A stretch of 64,000 nt of DNA, taken from contig CANNQP010000004.1 of NCBI GenBank assembly GCA_947507875.1, positions 62,001 to 126,000 on the forward strand. Reading direction: 5' to 3'. Under the pieces are notes generated by a model that was not told where the DNA came from, did no database searches, and saw nothing but the letters and a program-made list of their open reading frames with translations. The position numbers and the translations under genes are program-made. This document shows, piece after piece, positions 21,309 to 30,213 of the stretch; the first letter of the stretch is position 1; each line of letters begins with the position of its first letter. The DNA is from Verrucomicrobiaceae bacterium (GTDB lineage: Bacteria > Verrucomicrobiota > Verrucomicrobiia > Verrucomicrobiales > Verrucomicrobiaceae).

Positions 21309-22988
21309 ATGAAACGCTACGCCCTCGGCATCGACTACGGCACGAACTCCTGCCGCTCCCTCCTCATCGACCTCGACAACGGCGCGGAGGCCGGATCGAC
21401 CGTCTTCAACTACCCGAGCGGCGAGATGGGCATCCTGCTCGATCCGAAGGACCCTCATGTCGCCCGGCAAAATCCTCAGGACTACCTCGACGGTCTTGAA
21501 AGCGTCGTGAAAGGCGCGGTGGAGCAGGCGAAGGCCAAAATCGCAGGCTTTGATGCCGCGCAGATCGTCGGCATCGGCATCGACACCACGGGCAGCACGC
21601 CCATTCCCGTGAATCGAGACGGCACACCACTCGGCTTGCTGCCGGAGTTCAAAAACAACCTCAACGCGATGGTGTGGCTGTGGAAGGATCACACCGGCCA
21701 TGCCGAAGCGGCGGAGATCACGAAACTGGGCCACGAAATCCGCCCACAGATCCTGGCGAAGTGCGGTGGCATCTACTCCAGCGAGTGGTTTTGGAGCAAA
21801 ATCCTGCGTTTGCGCCGGGTGGACGAAAACGTCTTCGAGGCCGCGTTCAGCTTCGTCGAGCATTGCGACTGGATTCCGGCCGTTTTGACGGGAAACACAA
21901 ATCCGCTCACGTTGAAGCGCAGCGTGTGCGCTGCGGGCCACAAAGCCATGTTCAGCAGCGAGTGGGGCGGATTGCCCGACAAGGAGTTTTTGGCTCAGCT
22001 CGACCCGAAACTGGCCGATCTGCGGGATCGACTCTATGCCGAAGCCCACACCACCGACACGAAGGCGGGCGGTCTGTGCGCTGAGTGGGCGAAGCGCCTT
22101 GGCTTGAAGGAAGGCACCGCCGTCTGTGTCGGCGCGTTTGATGCACACACTGGCGCGGTCGGCGCAGGCATCAAAGAGGGCACACTGGTGAAAATTCTCG
22201 GCACCAGCACCTGCGATCTCATGATTTCACCCACGAGCAAACCGCTCGCGGACATTCCCGGCGTCTGCGGCATCGTGAATGGCAGCGTCTTGCCCGGCTA
22301 CTATGGCATCGAGGCCGGCCAGAGCGCCGTGGGCGATCTCTTCCTGTGGCTGGTGAATCACCTCGTGCCCGACAGCTACGGCAAAACCGTGGGCGAGAAG
22401 TTCGTGGCCATGGAAAAGGCCATGGAAGGCCAGAAACCCGGTGCCACGGGCCTGCTCGCGCTCGATTGGAACAACGGCAATCGCACCATCCTCGTCGATG
22501 TGCGCCTCACCGGCCTGCTGCTCGGCCAGACGCTGCACACCGAGGCGCACGAGATCTACCGCGCCTACATCGAGGCGACGGCGTTCGGTGCGCTCACCAT
22601 CATCCAACGTGTCGAGGAACACGGCGTGAAGATCGAGGAAGTCATCAACACCGGCGGCCTCTCCATCAAAAATGCCACGCTCATGCAGATCTACGCCGAC
22701 ATCATCGGCAAGCCGATGAAAGTTAGCCAAAGCGAGCAAACTTGCGCCCTCGGCGCCGCCATCTTCGGTGCTGCGGCCGCCGGTGCAGGCACCTGGCAGG
22801 AACTGCAAAACAAAGTCACCGCCATCCGTGAGAAGGTGTATCACCCGATCCCCGAAAACGTGGCGGTGTATCGCGAGCTCTATGACCTCTACCGCACCCT
22901 GCACGACGCCTTCGGCATGGCCACCTGGAGCGGCAAGCTGAGCCATGTGATGAAGAAGTTGCTCGAGATTCGGGCGCGGCAGAGCTGA
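21309..22988 (+). CDS. araB: Ribulokinase
   Basis: FGGY-family carbohydrate kinase of 559 residues, the long form typical of ribulokinase. It phosphorylates L-ribulose to L-ribulose 5-phosphate in arabinose use. Seen: ALGIDYGTNSCRSLLID at the N-terminus (phosphate loop), GIGIDTTGSTPIPV near 95, LWKDHTGHAEA near 121 (ribulokinase-type substrate loop), VGAFDAHTGAVGAG near 278 (catalytic Asp), GTSTCDLMIS near 300, and INTGGLSIKNATLMQI near 441. No araA or araD is nearby, so either the pathway is scattered or the substrate is a related ketopentose. Confidence 0.92.
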   Translation: MKRYALGIDYGTNSCRSLLIDLDNGAEAGSTVFNYPSGEMGILLDPKDPHVARQNPQDYLDGLESVVKGAVEQAKAKIAGFDAAQIVGIGIDTTGSTPIPVNRDGTPLGLLPEFKNNLNAMVWLWKDHTGHAEAAEITKLGHEIRPQILAKCGGIYSSEWFWSKILRLRRVDENVFEAAFSFVEHCDWIPAVLTGNTNPLTLKRSVCAAGHKAMFSSEWGGLPDKEFLAQLDPKLADLRDRLYAEAHTTDTKAGGLCAEWAKRLGLKEGTAVCVGAFDAHTGAVGAGIKEGTLVKILGTSTCDLMISPTSKPLADIPGVCGIVNGSVLPGYYGIEAGQSAVGDLFLWLVNHLVPDSYGKTVGEKFVAMEKAMEGQKPGATGLLALDWNNGNRTILVDVRLTGLLLGQTLHTEAHEIYRAYIEATAFGALTIIQRVEEHGVKIEEVINTGGLSIKNATLMQIYADIIGKPMKVSQSEQTCALGAAIFGAAAAGAGTWQELQNKVTAIREKVYHPIPENVAVYRELYDLYRTLHDAFGMATWSGKLSHVMKKLLEIRARQS

Positions 22989-23017
22989 AGGGAGGCAGGC
23001 AGGCGTGCCCGCCCCGG

Positions 23018-24565
23018 TCATGGCGATTCCGCCTCTTCATCGGCGCTGCGTTCCACAAAGCGCATGGCGTAGTCGATGAAGCGCAGCGGCACGTCGTCCG
23101 TGGGGCCGTTGCGGTTTTTGGCGAGGATGAGGACCGCTTGACCTTTCTTACGGGCTTCGGTTTCTTCGTCCCCGACTTCCATCTTGGCCCCAGCGTAGTC
23201 CTCGCGGGTCAGCAGGCCCACCAAGTCAGCATCTTGCTCGATGGAACCGGACTCGCGCAGGTCGGACAGCACAGGGCGCTGTCCTTTGCGGCTTTCCACG
23301 GCACGGTTGAGCTGAGCGAGGACGATGATGGGTATGTTGAGTTCTTTGGCGATGCCTTTGATGCCAGCCGAGATTTCGGCGATTTCGATCTGGCGATTAT
23401 CCTTGGCGCGCTTGCTGCCACTCGTGACGAGCTGCAGGTAGTCGATCATGATGACCTGGATGTTGTGCTGTTTTTTAAGACGGCGGGCCTTCGCACGCAT
23501 TTCCATGACATCGAGGCCGGGGGTATCGTCGATGAAGATTTGTGCTTTTTGCAGGTCGCGGGTCGCCTTGACCAGGGCCTCCTGTTGGGCCCGGGAGAGA
23601 AGGCCACGGGAAAGGTCCTGCATGGAAAGCTGGGCACGCGAAACGAGCAAACGACGCACGAGCATGGTGGAGCTCATTTCCAAGCTGAACACAGCAGCAG
23701 CATGACCGCAGTCCACGGAAATGTGCTCGATGAGGTTCATGGCGAGGGAGGTCTTGCCCATGGAAGGACGGGCGGCGATGACGAACATTTCGGCACCTTG
23801 CAGACCCGAGCTTAGCTTATCCAGCACACTGTAGCCGGTGGAAAGACCACGCAGCTGCCCAGGGTGTTCGAGCATGTATTGGATGCTGTCGATGGCCTCG
23901 GCGACGTGCGAGGACAGCGACTTCATGTTGTCCTGCTTGCCGGTGGACTCGCGCACCGAAAGGACGCGCTGTTCAGCCTGATCCACGAGGGTGCCGACAT
24001 CCCCATCGATCTGATCTTTGCCAAACTCGTAGGCGGTGTGGATGTTCAGTGAGCAGGCGTGGATGAGCTGACGCAGCAGGTGCTTGTCGAGCACGACTTT
24101 CTTGTAGTGCTCATAATGCGCGGGACTGGGCACAAAGGTGAACAGCTCGGTAATCGCCGCTGGACCGCCCACCTTATCGAGCAGGTTCTGATCGCGCAGA
24201 ACATTCGTCACCATGACCGGGTCGATGGGCAGGTTCTTGTCGTAGAACTCCAGCAGCTTTTCGTAAATGGTGCGATTGGCCTCGTGATAAAAAGCGGGCG
24301 CAGGCAGGGAGACACGGCTTTCACTCAGTCGCTCGTTAGGGTCTTGCAAAAGGCTGGAGATGACTCCTTTTTCGGCCTCATCAGAAAAAGGCAGCGCGCG
24401 GTTGATGTTGGCCAAGAGTTCCTCAGCCGTAGGCTCACCTTTTTTGCGACCGAAGGGATTGGCCTGCGCGGGCTTGTCTTGGTCACGAGCAGGGAGCTCA
24501 CCGGGGGCGGATGCAGCAGCTAGAAGTTGGGAGGCGGACTCGGCCATGGGATGCCCATCTGGCAA
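23018..24565 (-). CDS. dnaB: Replicative DNA helicase DnaB
   Basis: Hexameric helicase that unwinds DNA ahead of the replication fork. The N-terminal domain begins near residue 55 (LPFSDEAEKGVISSLLQDP). The RecA-like C-terminal domain holds Walker A as ARPSMGKTSLAMNL near 274 and the DnaB motif EMSSTMLVRRLL near 303. Walker B is VIMIDYLQLV near 385, with ADLVGLLTR near 461. 515 residues; the first 50 are a low-complexity tail, and the second ATG at 24547 is an equally possible start. No phage genes are nearby, so this is the chromosomal copy. Confidence 0.95.
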   Translation of the reverse strand: MPDGHPMAESASQLLAAASAPGELPARDQDKPAQANPFGRKKGEPTAEELLANINRALPFSDEAEKGVISSLLQDPNERLSESRVSLPAPAFYHEANRTIYEKLLEFYDKNLPIDPVMVTNVLRDQNLLDKVGGPAAITELFTFVPSPAHYEHYKKVVLDKHLLRQLIHACSLNIHTAYEFGKDQIDGDVGTLVDQAEQRVLSVRESTGKQDNMKSLSSHVAEAIDSIQYMLEHPGQLRGLSTGYSVLDKLSSGLQGAEMFVIAARPSMGKTSLAMNLIEHISVDCGHAAAVFSLEMSSTMLVRRLLVSRAQLSMQDLSRGLLSRAQQEALVKATRDLQKAQIFIDDTPGLDVMEMRAKARRLKKQHNIQVIMIDYLQLVTSGSKRAKDNRQIEIAEISAGIKGIAKELNIPIIVLAQLNRAVESRKGQRPVLSDLRESGSIEQDADLVGLLTREDYAGAKMEVGDEETEARKKGQAVLILAKNRNGPTDDVPLRFIDYAMRFVERSADEEAESP

Positions 24566-24671
24566 CGGAACGGCTGTGAAAACAATGGGGACAACTGCCT
24601 TTTGCTGGGAACAACCCCAGGTGAAGTGAGCGAAACCGCGGACAGAGCAGGCGATGCCTCAGCAGACGATT

Positions 24672-25685
24672 TCAGCGCTTCACGGCATCCCAGACACGAA
24701 TGTATTTTTCAAGGTCAGGTCCAAGATCGCGGATGACTTCGCTGCTGGCTTTCACCTCGTCAGGGATGGAGATCGCAGGATTCGCCAAATAACCGGGCTC
24801 CACTTGCTTCAGGGCAGCCTGATTCGGGCAGAGATAACCGGTCCACTGCATGTTTTCGGCAGCGATTTCAGCCTGGAGCAAATGATCCAGGAAAGCGTGA
24901 GCCAGTTCCTTCTGCGTCGATCGGCTGGGGATCACCATTTCATCACACCCCATGATCACCCCTTCCCTCGGCAGGATGATCTCGATCTTGTCGTTTTCTT
25001 GCGCCACCTGCCACAGGTCACCGCTGTAGCCATGGACGAGCAGGAATTCACCCGAATCCAATCCCGCTTTGTAGCCTTCGTTGTCAAATTTGGCCGCTTG
25101 CGCCTTCCAGCGCAGCAGCAACGCCTGGGCAGAGGAGAGCTGGGCATCATCCGTGGTGTTGATGCTATGCCCGAGGGCCTTGAGCGCAGCACCGATGGTC
25201 TCGCGCATATCATCCAGCAGCGTTAGGCGTTGATGCAGTTCAGGTCGCAACAGCAAAGCCCAGGACGCTTCCCTCGTCGGCACTTTTCCCCGCCGGGCAG
25301 CCAGCAGCGTGTAGCCTACGGTGTAGGGAACGCCATGGCGCATGGCACGGTCACTGATCTTGTCCAGCACCGTCGGCTCCAGATTGACCCGATGCGGCAA
25401 GAGAGCATGATCCAGCGGGGCCAGCATGCCCTCACGCTCCATCAAGGGGATGATGTAGCTGGTGGGAAAGATGACGTCGTAACCGCCTGCACCTGCTTTC
25501 AGCTTCGCATACATCGCCTCGTTGGAATCGAAGGTGTCCACGACGACACGACAGCTGTGCTTTTTTTCAAAAGACTCCAAAGCCTGAGGGCTGATGTAGT
25601 CCGCCCAGGTGTAAACGTGCAGGGTTTGCGCGGTGACAGCGCTCAAGCCGGCGCAGAAGATGCTGAGGAAGAGGCCACGAATCAT
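24672..25685 (-). CDS. Polyamine-type ABC transporter substrate-binding protein
   Basis: PotD/PotF-like periplasmic binding protein of about 337 residues. Start at 25685 gives a signal peptide MIRGLFLSIFCAGLSAVTA directly before the diagnostic LHVYTWADYISPQALESFEK. Other family elements: FPTSYIIPLMEREGMLAPLDH, PYTVGYTLLAARRG, and the C-terminal NPAISIPDEV. It lies five bases after proB and must be co-transcribed with it, an unusual pairing. No permease or ATPase genes follow, so the transporter core is elsewhere. Confidence 0.85.
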   Translation of the reverse strand: MIRGLFLSIFCAGLSAVTAQTLHVYTWADYISPQALESFEKKHSCRVVVDTFDSNEAMYAKLKAGAGGYDVIFPTSYIIPLMEREGMLAPLDHALLPHRVNLEPTVLDKISDRAMRHGVPYTVGYTLLAARRGKVPTREASWALLLRPELHQRLTLLDDMRETIGAALKALGHSINTTDDAQLSSAQALLLRWKAQAAKFDNEGYKAGLDSGEFLLVHGYSGDLWQVAQENDKIEIILPREGVIMGCDEMVIPSRSTQKELAHAFLDHLLQAEIAAENMQWTGYLCPNQAALKQVEPGYLANPAISIPDEVKASSEVIRDLGPDLEKYIRVWDAVKR

Positions 25686-25690
25686 GATGC

Positions 25691-26473
25691 TCAGCGGACG
25701 TGCGCAGTGAATCGGGTGCAAATGCCGCCGCCCTCCACCACGGAGGGCAGCTGCTCGGCCTGGCGACCGCTGGCGATGATGCACTGCACACCTGCCTTCA
25801 CGGCATCCTGCACGGCGCGCAGCTTCGAGATCATGCCGCCTGTGCCAAGGGCCGTTTTTTCCTCCTGCGCATGATGAATGACGGCCTCAATGTCATCGAC
25901 GATAGGAATCGGGCCTTCTTCAGGCCGCTGCATGTCCCGCAGCAGGCCCGGTGCACTGGTCAGCAGGATGAGCAAATCCGCTTCCCATAGCGTCGCGATG
26001 CGGGAGGATAGCTTGTCATTGTCACCAAAGCGCAGCTCCTCGATGGCGACGCTGTCATTTTCATTGATGACGGGTACCACTTGGGGAAAATCGAGCAAAC
26101 GCTGGAGGGTAGCCCTCACACGGCTGGCACGCTCTTCTTGGGTCAAGTCCTCATGGGTGACCAGCAACTGGGCGACATGCAGGCCATGATCTCGAAGCAG
26201 ATTTTCATAGGCATGCATGAGATGCGTCTGGCCCACGGCCGCCAAAGCCTGGAGCGTGGTCATGTCCGAGGGACGTATGGAAAAATCCAGAGGCTTCAAC
26301 CCCGAAGCCACCGCACCGCTGCTGACGACGACGACGCGATGCCCGGCTTGTTTGATCAGGGCCACGGCCTCCACGAGCTTACGCAGCTGCACCGGATCAG
26401 GCTCAGGCGTCTTGAGCTTGGTGAGGATGCCGGAACCAAATTTGAGTACGATGCGCTTGCTGCGGGTGGCCAT
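25691..26473 (-). CDS. proB: Glutamate 5-kinase, short form without PUA domain
   Basis: First step of proline synthesis: ATP-dependent phosphorylation of glutamate. Start at 26473 (MATRSKRIVLKFGSGILT). Amino-acid-kinase motifs: VLKFGSGILTK, VVVVSSGAVASGL, VVPVINENDSVAI and GDNDKLSS, and LGTGGMISKLRAV. It stops at 260 residues, about 100 fewer than enzymes with a C-terminal PUA domain; such short ProBs occur in several phyla. The gene for the polyamine-type binding protein follows after five bases. Confidence 0.93.
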   Translation of the reverse strand: MATRSKRIVLKFGSGILTKLKTPEPDPVQLRKLVEAVALIKQAGHRVVVVSSGAVASGLKPLDFSIRPSDMTTLQALAAVGQTHLMHAYENLLRDHGLHVAQLLVTHEDLTQEERASRVRATLQRLLDFPQVVPVINENDSVAIEELRFGDNDKLSSRIATLWEADLLILLTSAPGLLRDMQRPEEGPIPIVDDIEAVIHHAQEEKTALGTGGMISKLRAVQDAVKAGVQCIIASGRQAEQLPSVVEGGGICTRFTAHVR

Positions 26474-26576
26474 GGAGGGCAAAGCAGAACGACAGACCGA
26501 TTCGGAAGTCAAGCCTCCTGGCAAATCAGCGTCAGGCGCACGCATCAACCGCCACACGCCATTCGCTCAGGATTGA

Positions 26577-27593
26577 TCAGGGGCGCGTCTGCTGAATCAG
26601 GCAATTCGCGAGCAACCCGCGCAGATACGTCGCAATGCCAAGGAAGGCCTGCTTGTAGGGCGTATCCGAAAGACACGTCAGCTCGGATTCAGCATCCGCC
26701 AGCATGTCGCTGGCATAGGTGACCGCACGCTCAATGGCACCTTCGTAATCGGCGATACCGGCCAGGATACTGGTATCCATGGGCTCCCCTTGCAGCAGCA
26801 TGCGGTTGAGTTTTTGCTTTTGTAAATCCGTGGCTTCCATCAGCAGGAAGAGGATGGGTAGCGTCAGCTTTCCACGCGCCAAGTCGGTGCCGAGAGTCTT
26901 GCCGACTTGGGTTTCATCGCCCACAAGATCCAGGCAATCGTCGTAGATTTGATAGACCGTACCTAACTTGAGGCCGAAGCTATGCATGGCGTCTTGAGTT
27001 GACTGAGGCACCCCATTCAGCCGGGCTCCGAGCCCAGCGGCGGCGGCAAAGAGGGCCGCTGTTTTCATCTCAATCATCCGCAGGTAATCGGGGATGGAGA
27101 GGTTCAGGTCAAAACGGCGCTGCGTCTGCAAAATCTCACCACTACAGACATCACGAGAGGCACGGGCGATTTGACGGCAGACTTCCGCGTCCTCAAATTC
27201 GGTGGCCAATTCCAGCGCATAGGCAAAGAGCGCATCCCCCAGCAGCACGCTGAGCGAGTGCCCCCACTTCGCCGCAGCCGTTGGCAGCCCTCGGCGGGTA
27301 TCGGCCCCATCCATGATGTCATCATGCACGAGCGAAGCGATGTGCACGAGTTCAAGAATCACCGACAGCCGGGTGTGCGCTTCGGTACGTCCCCCCGTGG
27401 CCCCACCAGCCATCAAGGCCAGCGCAGGACGGATGCGTTTGCCCGCAGCCTGACACACGTAGGCGACATAACCCTCGACGGCAGGATCAAAGGCTTTTGC
27501 TTGAGCCCGGATGGCAGCCTCCACAGCCTGAAGGTCCTCCCGGATGAGTTCGAAAGGAAAAGCAGGGACGTTGGCAGTAGGCGTGGCAGTCAT
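26577..27593 (-). CDS. Polyprenyl diphosphate synthase (IspB-like)
   Basis: Trans-prenyltransferase that builds the long isoprenoid tail of menaquinone/ubiquinone from IPP and a short allylic starter. 338 residues. The first aspartate-rich motif is HDDIMDGADTRRG near residue 92; the second is YQIYDDCLDLVGD near 215, with GKTLGTDLARGKLTLPIL next to it. This composition fits octaprenyl/heptaprenyl synthases rather than farnesyl synthase. It diverges from the FadL-like gene across a 262-base spacer. Confidence 0.9.
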   Translation of the reverse strand: MTATPTANVPAFPFELIREDLQAVEAAIRAQAKAFDPAVEGYVAYVCQAAGKRIRPALALMAGGATGGRTEAHTRLSVILELVHIASLVHDDIMDGADTRRGLPTAAAKWGHSLSVLLGDALFAYALELATEFEDAEVCRQIARASRDVCSGEILQTQRRFDLNLSIPDYLRMIEMKTAALFAAAAGLGARLNGVPQSTQDAMHSFGLKLGTVYQIYDDCLDLVGDETQVGKTLGTDLARGKLTLPILFLLMEATDLQKQKLNRMLLQGEPMDTSILAGIADYEGAIERAVTYASDMLADAESELTCLSDTPYKQAFLGIATYLRGLLANCLIQQTRP

Positions 27594-27666
27594 CGGATCG
27601 CGCGAAGGGACAGAGCAAGTTACACAAGGTAAACGAATGGCCCGCGCATCTAGTCGCGCAGTGTAT

Positions 27667-27679
27667 TTTGACCGTCAAA
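27667..27679. promoter_or_regulatory. Short palindrome in divergent promoter region
   Basis: TTTGAC-C-GTCAAA, a perfect 6-bp inverted repeat about one base, in the 262-base gap between the divergently read polyprenyl synthase and FadL-like genes. It could be an operator or part of a -35 element. Only its symmetry and location support this. Confidence 0.25.
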
Positions 27680-27855
27680 TAAGAGCTTGGCAGAATCCAA
27701 GTCCAATTTTCACCGTTCGCGACAAAAGGAGAAAGTTGATGTTCCCGCAAAGGAGCTGAGCTTAAAACATCAAAAGACGACAAATTCGAGACTTTCCCCC
27801 GAACCTAGGTGCCTGATCGTGAAGGCTTGAGACAAACATACCCCCTTCGACCCTG

Positions 27856-29109
27856 ATGAAAACCCCTTCAAAAAAACTCAATCCAGCGTTCACGGCCCTC
27901 GCTGCTGCTGCCGTTTTTCTGGCCAGTCCTTCGGCCAGCCAAGCCGCAGAGTCTCTCTCCCTCATCCCGGAATCCGCGGAGGCCTTGGGGATGGTGGGAG
28001 GCAGGTTCGCCAATCTGAGCGATGCCACCACGGCTCGGGTAGCCCCGGCGAACATGATCCATACCACGTCTCCGACGGTTCAGCTCAACACCGGCTTCAC
28101 GCACAACGACATCCAATTCCATTCCATAAGTGCAGAGCGCCTGACTCACCAGAATCCGTGGGGCTATCCGTTCAGCCTCTATGCCCTCGTCCCCATCGTG
28201 CCCCATCAGCTCGTCTTCGGCATCGGCGTGAGCACTCCTTACGGATTCGAAGCCAGTTATGATCCGAGCTCATCTTTGCGCTACGAGGTCCCCTCTCAGG
28301 CCAGACTACGCACCTGGAGCGTCAGCCCTTCTGCGGCTTGGCGCGTGCATGAAAAAGTCACTCTCGGTCTCGGCTTCGACATCATGCAGGGAGACCTCCT
28401 CATCCACCAAATCATCCCCCTCGGTGGCAGTGATGGCCGGCTGGACTTCGACGCTGAAGGCTGGGGCCTCAGCGGCTTCGGCAGCATCCTCTGGCAACCG
28501 ACTCCCCACCAGCGCCTCTCCCTCGTCGGACGTCTTCCCCTGCGGCTCGACATGAGCGGCAACTTTGTGGCCAAAGGGGTGCCTCCAGGGCTGGGCGCAG
28601 GACTCGCCAACCGCAGTGAGTTCGGCACCGAAATGACCTTTCCCGCCTCCTTGGCCATCGGCTATGGCATCGACCTGACGAACCGCCTGACCCTCGGTTT
28701 TGATTTCAAATGGACAGCCAATCAGTCCCACGATGACATTCCCCTCGACACGAGCGACAGCAATAGCCTGCTACCGAAAAGCTCCATTCCGCTAAACTGG
28801 CGGAACTCCATCGACCTCGGCACCGGAGCCACTTACCAACTCAGCGAGCACTGGCTGCTGCGTGCCGGCTACCTGTTTTCAGAGAATTCCATGCCTGACC
28901 GCAGTTACACGCCTGCCATCCCCGGCTACGATCGCCACATCTTTAGCCTCGGCGTCGGCTGGAAAGGCCAGCGCGATCGCATCGACCTCGCCTACGGTTT
29001 CGTTAACCAGCCCGACCGCAGCGTGACGAACGCGGATGTCCCTAATCTCAACGGGCGCTACCAGAACCAAAGGCACGTCGTGATGCTCAGCGTGAGCCAC
29101 AAGTTCTAG
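27856..29109 (+). CDS. FadL/OMPP1-family outer membrane transporter
   Basis: Outer membrane beta-barrel for uptake of hydrophobic compounds. Signal peptide to about residue 31 (ends ASQAAES). The mature N-terminus has the family pattern SLIPESAEALGMVGGRFANLSDATTARVAPANM, the hatch region that plugs the barrel (positions about 36-72). Repeated amphipathic strands follow, with LTLGFDFKWT and HWLLRAGYLFSENSMPD, and a C-terminal HVVMLSVSHKF ending in phenylalanine as needed for barrel insertion. 417 residues, normal for the family. Its stop overlaps the convergent beta-helix gene by four bases. Confidence 0.87.
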   Translation: MKTPSKKLNPAFTALAAAAVFLASPSASQAAESLSLIPESAEALGMVGGRFANLSDATTARVAPANMIHTTSPTVQLNTGFTHNDIQFHSISAERLTHQNPWGYPFSLYALVPIVPHQLVFGIGVSTPYGFEASYDPSSSLRYEVPSQARLRTWSVSPSAAWRVHEKVTLGLGFDIMQGDLLIHQIIPLGGSDGRLDFDAEGWGLSGFGSILWQPTPHQRLSLVGRLPLRLDMSGNFVAKGVPPGLGAGLANRSEFGTEMTFPASLAIGYGIDLTNRLTLGFDFKWTANQSHDDIPLDTSDSNSLLPKSSIPLNWRNSIDLGTGATYQLSEHWLLRAGYLFSENSMPDRSYTPAIPGYDRHIFSLGVGWKGQRDRIDLAYGFVNQPDRSVTNADVPNLNGRYQNQRHVVMLSVSHKF

Positions 29110-30167
29110 GCTCCACGCGGGTCCGCACCGTAGCGTCCCTCCGTCTCCGGGACAGGCAGAGTCGGTCGTGACCGCGCCGGTTGGTCCTCAGCGAACCAGG
29201 CATTTTTTTCAAAGACAAACGTCTCAGGTGCCGTCCCTGGGCCGATGTTGATATCCACGCTCACCGCCGAACGCTTGAAGATGATGCGGTTGTTCGTGAT
29301 GCGCACGTTGCGGCAAGGCACAAAGCGCGGCTCCGTGGACTCCTGCAAGATACGGAAAATCCATTTCTGCGGATAAAGCACCGTGTTGCCCGTGAACAGC
29401 GCGCCATCGACCCCGACAAAGGCGGCCGCGCACAGGCTACCCTCAATCACGCAATCCCGCACGGTCAGGTCAGCCGCTTCATAGGGAGCATCAGCTGGGC
29501 GAAAATACGGCAATCCCGTGGAGCCACCGAGATTTAGCGCCCGCTCAGCCGCCTGCTGAAACCAGCACTTTTCCACCACGATGCCTCGGCAACCGCCCTT
29601 AAACTGAACGGCTGCCGTGGCGCTGAAGCCCGGCTTGCCGATGAATTCGCAGGCCTGAATCAGCGAGCGATGGCAGCCGACCAGATCCACCCCCTGCCCT
29701 CCCCAGCCACTCAGCCGACAGCGGCGGATCGTCAACCCCTCCAGCCCGCTGCCTTTGATGGCATCATGATTGCCCTGCGGGCCAATGTCGGAAACCTCCA
29801 GATCCTCCAGCGTGATGCCCACCGTGCGCTGATCCAAGCGCCCGCCATCGTCCAAGTTCAGACCATTCGTGGCTTGGCCACTGATTTTCAGATGGCGCAA
29901 TGTCAGCCCGTGACAGCGGGAGAACTGCAAGCCCGTGCTGCCTCCGCGGATGTGGGGTGGGTTCTGAGGATCGAGCGCCTCCACCGTCAGATCCTTCAGC
30001 GCCTGCACGTGCTGACCGCCTGGATAGTCGCCAGGCGCGAGCTTCAAAACATCTCCATCAGTCAAGAGACGCAGCTTCTCCCGCCAAGTGCTCGGCGTCG
30101 CCTCCACGACAGCCCCCCACGAGGCACCGACACACAGAAAAGCCCAACTCAGAAAGATCACACGCAT
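29106..30167 (-). CDS. Exported right-handed beta-helix protein
   Basis: Start at 30167 gives a signal peptide (MRVIFLSWAFLCVGASWG); longer in-frame extensions are rejected. The body is a parallel beta-helix of the pectate-lyase-like kind: repeated turns such as LTLRHLKISGQATNGLNLDD, ITLEDLEVSDIG, LTIRRCRLSGWGGQGVDLVG, GIVVEKCWFQQAAERALNLGG and LTVRDCVIEG. The start of the mature protein (LTDGDVLKLAPGDYPG) resembles chondroitinase-B/alginate-lyase-like polysaccharide lyases. About 353 residues. A polysaccharide-binding or -cleaving role is inference only. Confidence 0.78.
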   Translation of the reverse strand: MRVIFLSWAFLCVGASWGAVVEATPSTWREKLRLLTDGDVLKLAPGDYPGGQHVQALKDLTVEALDPQNPPHIRGGSTGLQFSRCHGLTLRHLKISGQATNGLNLDDGGRLDQRTVGITLEDLEVSDIGPQGNHDAIKGSGLEGLTIRRCRLSGWGGQGVDLVGCHRSLIQACEFIGKPGFSATAAVQFKGGCRGIVVEKCWFQQAAERALNLGGSTGLPYFRPADAPYEAADLTVRDCVIEGSLCAAAFVGVDGALFTGNTVLYPQKWIFRILQESTEPRFVPCRNVRITNNRIIFKRSAVSVDINIGPGTAPETFVFEKNAWFAEDQPARSRPTLPVPETEGRYGADPRGA

Positions 30168-30213
30168 CCTCCACCTACGTCGTGGGAGCACGAATGTTAG
30201 CCTAAGATTGCAC

